64,000 nt of DNA, from positions 80,964-144,963 of the forward strand of contig JARLGY010000044.1 of the NCBI GenBank assembly GCA_031292525.1, given 5' to 3'. The position numbers were made by a program, and so were the translations under genes. Of this stretch, positions 63,155 through 64,000 are shown one piece after another. The DNA is from Flavipsychrobacter sp. GTDB taxonomy: Bacteria; Bacteroidota; Bacteroidia; Chitinophagales; Chitinophagaceae. Numbering within the stretch: position 1 is the first letter of the stretch; every line of letters begins with the position of its first letter. The notes beneath the pieces were generated by a model. That model saw only the letters and a list, made by a program, of their open reading frames with translations. It did no database searches and was not told where the DNA came from.

Positions 63155-63580
63155 ATGAATATCCAGGAACTGAGGATTGGAAATTTTATAAAAGCGCGAT
63201 CGACGGTCGGGCAGGTAGTTGCAATAGAAAATGAAACGTGTTCTATTGCCATTAAAGCCAGCGCCGGCCTTATAGAAGGTACATATGCGGACCTCGCTAT
63301 TGAACCTATAGATCTGCAGCGCGATATGCTGGTACAATGCTGTGGTTTTGATGCTGCAGGTATAATAAAGATCGATGTACCTCCCCGTTCTTTTTACCTG
63401 CAGGAAAACGATGGTCATATTATTTTAATGGGCTCCGAACCCGGCAGCGGTTACCTCCCGCTCATCCATTTTTGGGATATTAAAACCCTCCACCAATTGC
63501 AGCGGCTATACAACGTGCTCAACAATGGCACTGCGCTGCCTGTAACACTAGAGGCGCTCGCCCATTATTTTAAGGGTTAA
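63155..63580 (+). CDS. Hypothetical protein of a common Bacteroidota small family
   Basis: A 141-residue protein starting MNIQELRIGNFIKA and containing HFWDIKTLHQLQRLYNVLNNG. Similar starts and a leucine-rich HQLQxLY segment occur in short Bacteroidota proteins often found near prophages or in accessory regions, but no function is known to me. There is no signal peptide. It stands alone on the plus strand. Confidence 0.7.
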   Translation: MNIQELRIGNFIKARSTVGQVVAIENETCSIAIKASAGLIEGTYADLAIEPIDLQRDMLVQCCGFDAAGIIKIDVPPRSFYLQENDGHIILMGSEPGSGYLPLIHFWDIKTLHQLQRLYNVLNNGTALPVTLEALAHYFKG

Positions 63581-64000
63581 TGTTCTGGTAAATTCTCTTA
63601 TCTTTTTTACTTCCTGGCATACGTGTTTTTGTGTTTATTTTTTATGTCATCGCGAGGTGCAACCTTACGCTATTGTGGATATATTAACATAAGCGTGGAT
63701 AACAGCGTTCCGAAAGGTTATACCTCCAAATGAAGCTTGCGAATGCATTTTCATCATTCTATTTATCCGCTCTATTGATCATCCCTACCTTAAAAAGCTG
63801 GGAACTTAAAAAAAACTGCGATGTCATATCTGTTTTGGTAATGGTTATACAGCTCCCCTCCTTTTTTCAACTAATCCTTACCCAAAACTGTAAGTTCATA
63901 AATCGCTACTGCATGACATAATTTTTGATAACCTAACCAGACTGTTTTAAGCCCCGGTGGACCATCAGATTTTCGTCCAAGATGGCCGCCTAGTTTACCG
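63581..64000. other. Gap without a convincing gene
   Basis: The last 420 bases hold a fragment of the REP-like repeat (TGTCATCGCGAGG at 63645-63657) and a 63-codon open frame (63730-63921) whose product has hydrophobic stretches but no recognisable start signal or family. I see no RNA gene, terminator or promoter that I can support. Confidence 0.5.

Noticed and set aside
63730..63921. 63-codon plus-strand frame near the right edge
   Set aside because: No recognisable start signal, family or codon pattern. It lies in a gap with a repeat fragment and was kept only as part of the gap description.
1..64000. CRISPR arrays, rRNA, prophage or intact insertion sequences
   Set aside because: I looked for regularly spaced repeats, transposase or integrase motifs and rRNA sequence and saw none.

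Overview
The window is a chromosomal segment of a Bacteroidota bacterium, most likely from the Chitinophagaceae or a close relative. The evidence is: type IX secretion (T9SS) sorting tails on secreted proteins; a carboxypeptidase-regulatory plus beta-barrel outer-membrane receptor; promoters of the Bacteroidota type (TTTG, 20 bp, TAnnTTTG) before rimP and a tetR gene; few Shine-Dalgarno sequences; and a long Gly/Pro-rich N-terminus on IF-2. No phage, CRISPR array, rRNA operon or intact insertion sequence is visible.

Region 1 (1-14.3 kb) is a surface-polysaccharide locus on the plus strand. It holds the end of a Gfo/Idh/MocA sugar dehydrogenase, a sugar N-formyltransferase-like protein, four glycosyltransferases, a NeuD/PglD-type acyltransferase, a Wzy-like polymerase, a NodU-type carbamoyltransferase, an initiating phosphoglycosyl transferase, a decayed ATP-grasp pseudogene, and an FkbH-ACP-MaoC-SDR set that could make an acyl decoration. 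The glycosyltransferase and polymerase part (about 1.2-6.6 kb) is visibly AT-richer than the rest.

Region 2 (14.4-34.2 kb) holds two tandem DUF4331 proteins (only the second with a T9SS tail), a TPR lipoprotein and a HupE/UreJ-like membrane protein. These are followed by signal peptidase I, a TetR-controlled tripartite RND efflux operon with two matching operators, a CocE/NonD hydrolase, an APC permease and an FAD-binding dehydrogenase.

Region 3 (34.3-52.9 kb) starts with a secreted GH28 polygalacturonase-like enzyme and continues with what I read as a local sigma-54 regulon. Two enhancer-binding proteins (46460-47833 and 48061-49161) are divergently encoded across a 30-bp perfect palindrome. 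Four promoters between 38.5 and 49.3 kb share one architecture: two 15-bp sites 29-30 bp apart, then 54 bp to a TGGCA -24 element with a -12 element at sigma-54 spacing. They precede a TonB-dependent-receptor-like protein, a tautomerase (followed by thioredoxin-like, SnoaL-like, cupin and quinone-oxidoreductase genes), a di-CxxCH cytochrome P460 pair, and a DUF417-DUF302-DUF1348-hydrolase-SLAC1 operon. A TPR histidine kinase sits divergent from the receptor gene. This regulon is the most interesting feature of the window.

Region 4 (52.9-64 kb) is housekeeping: a CAU-anticodon tRNA next to a 26-bp perfect hairpin, a HAD hydrolase, rimP-nusA-infB, an AI-2E family permease, a class-3-lipase-like lipoprotein and small unknown proteins.
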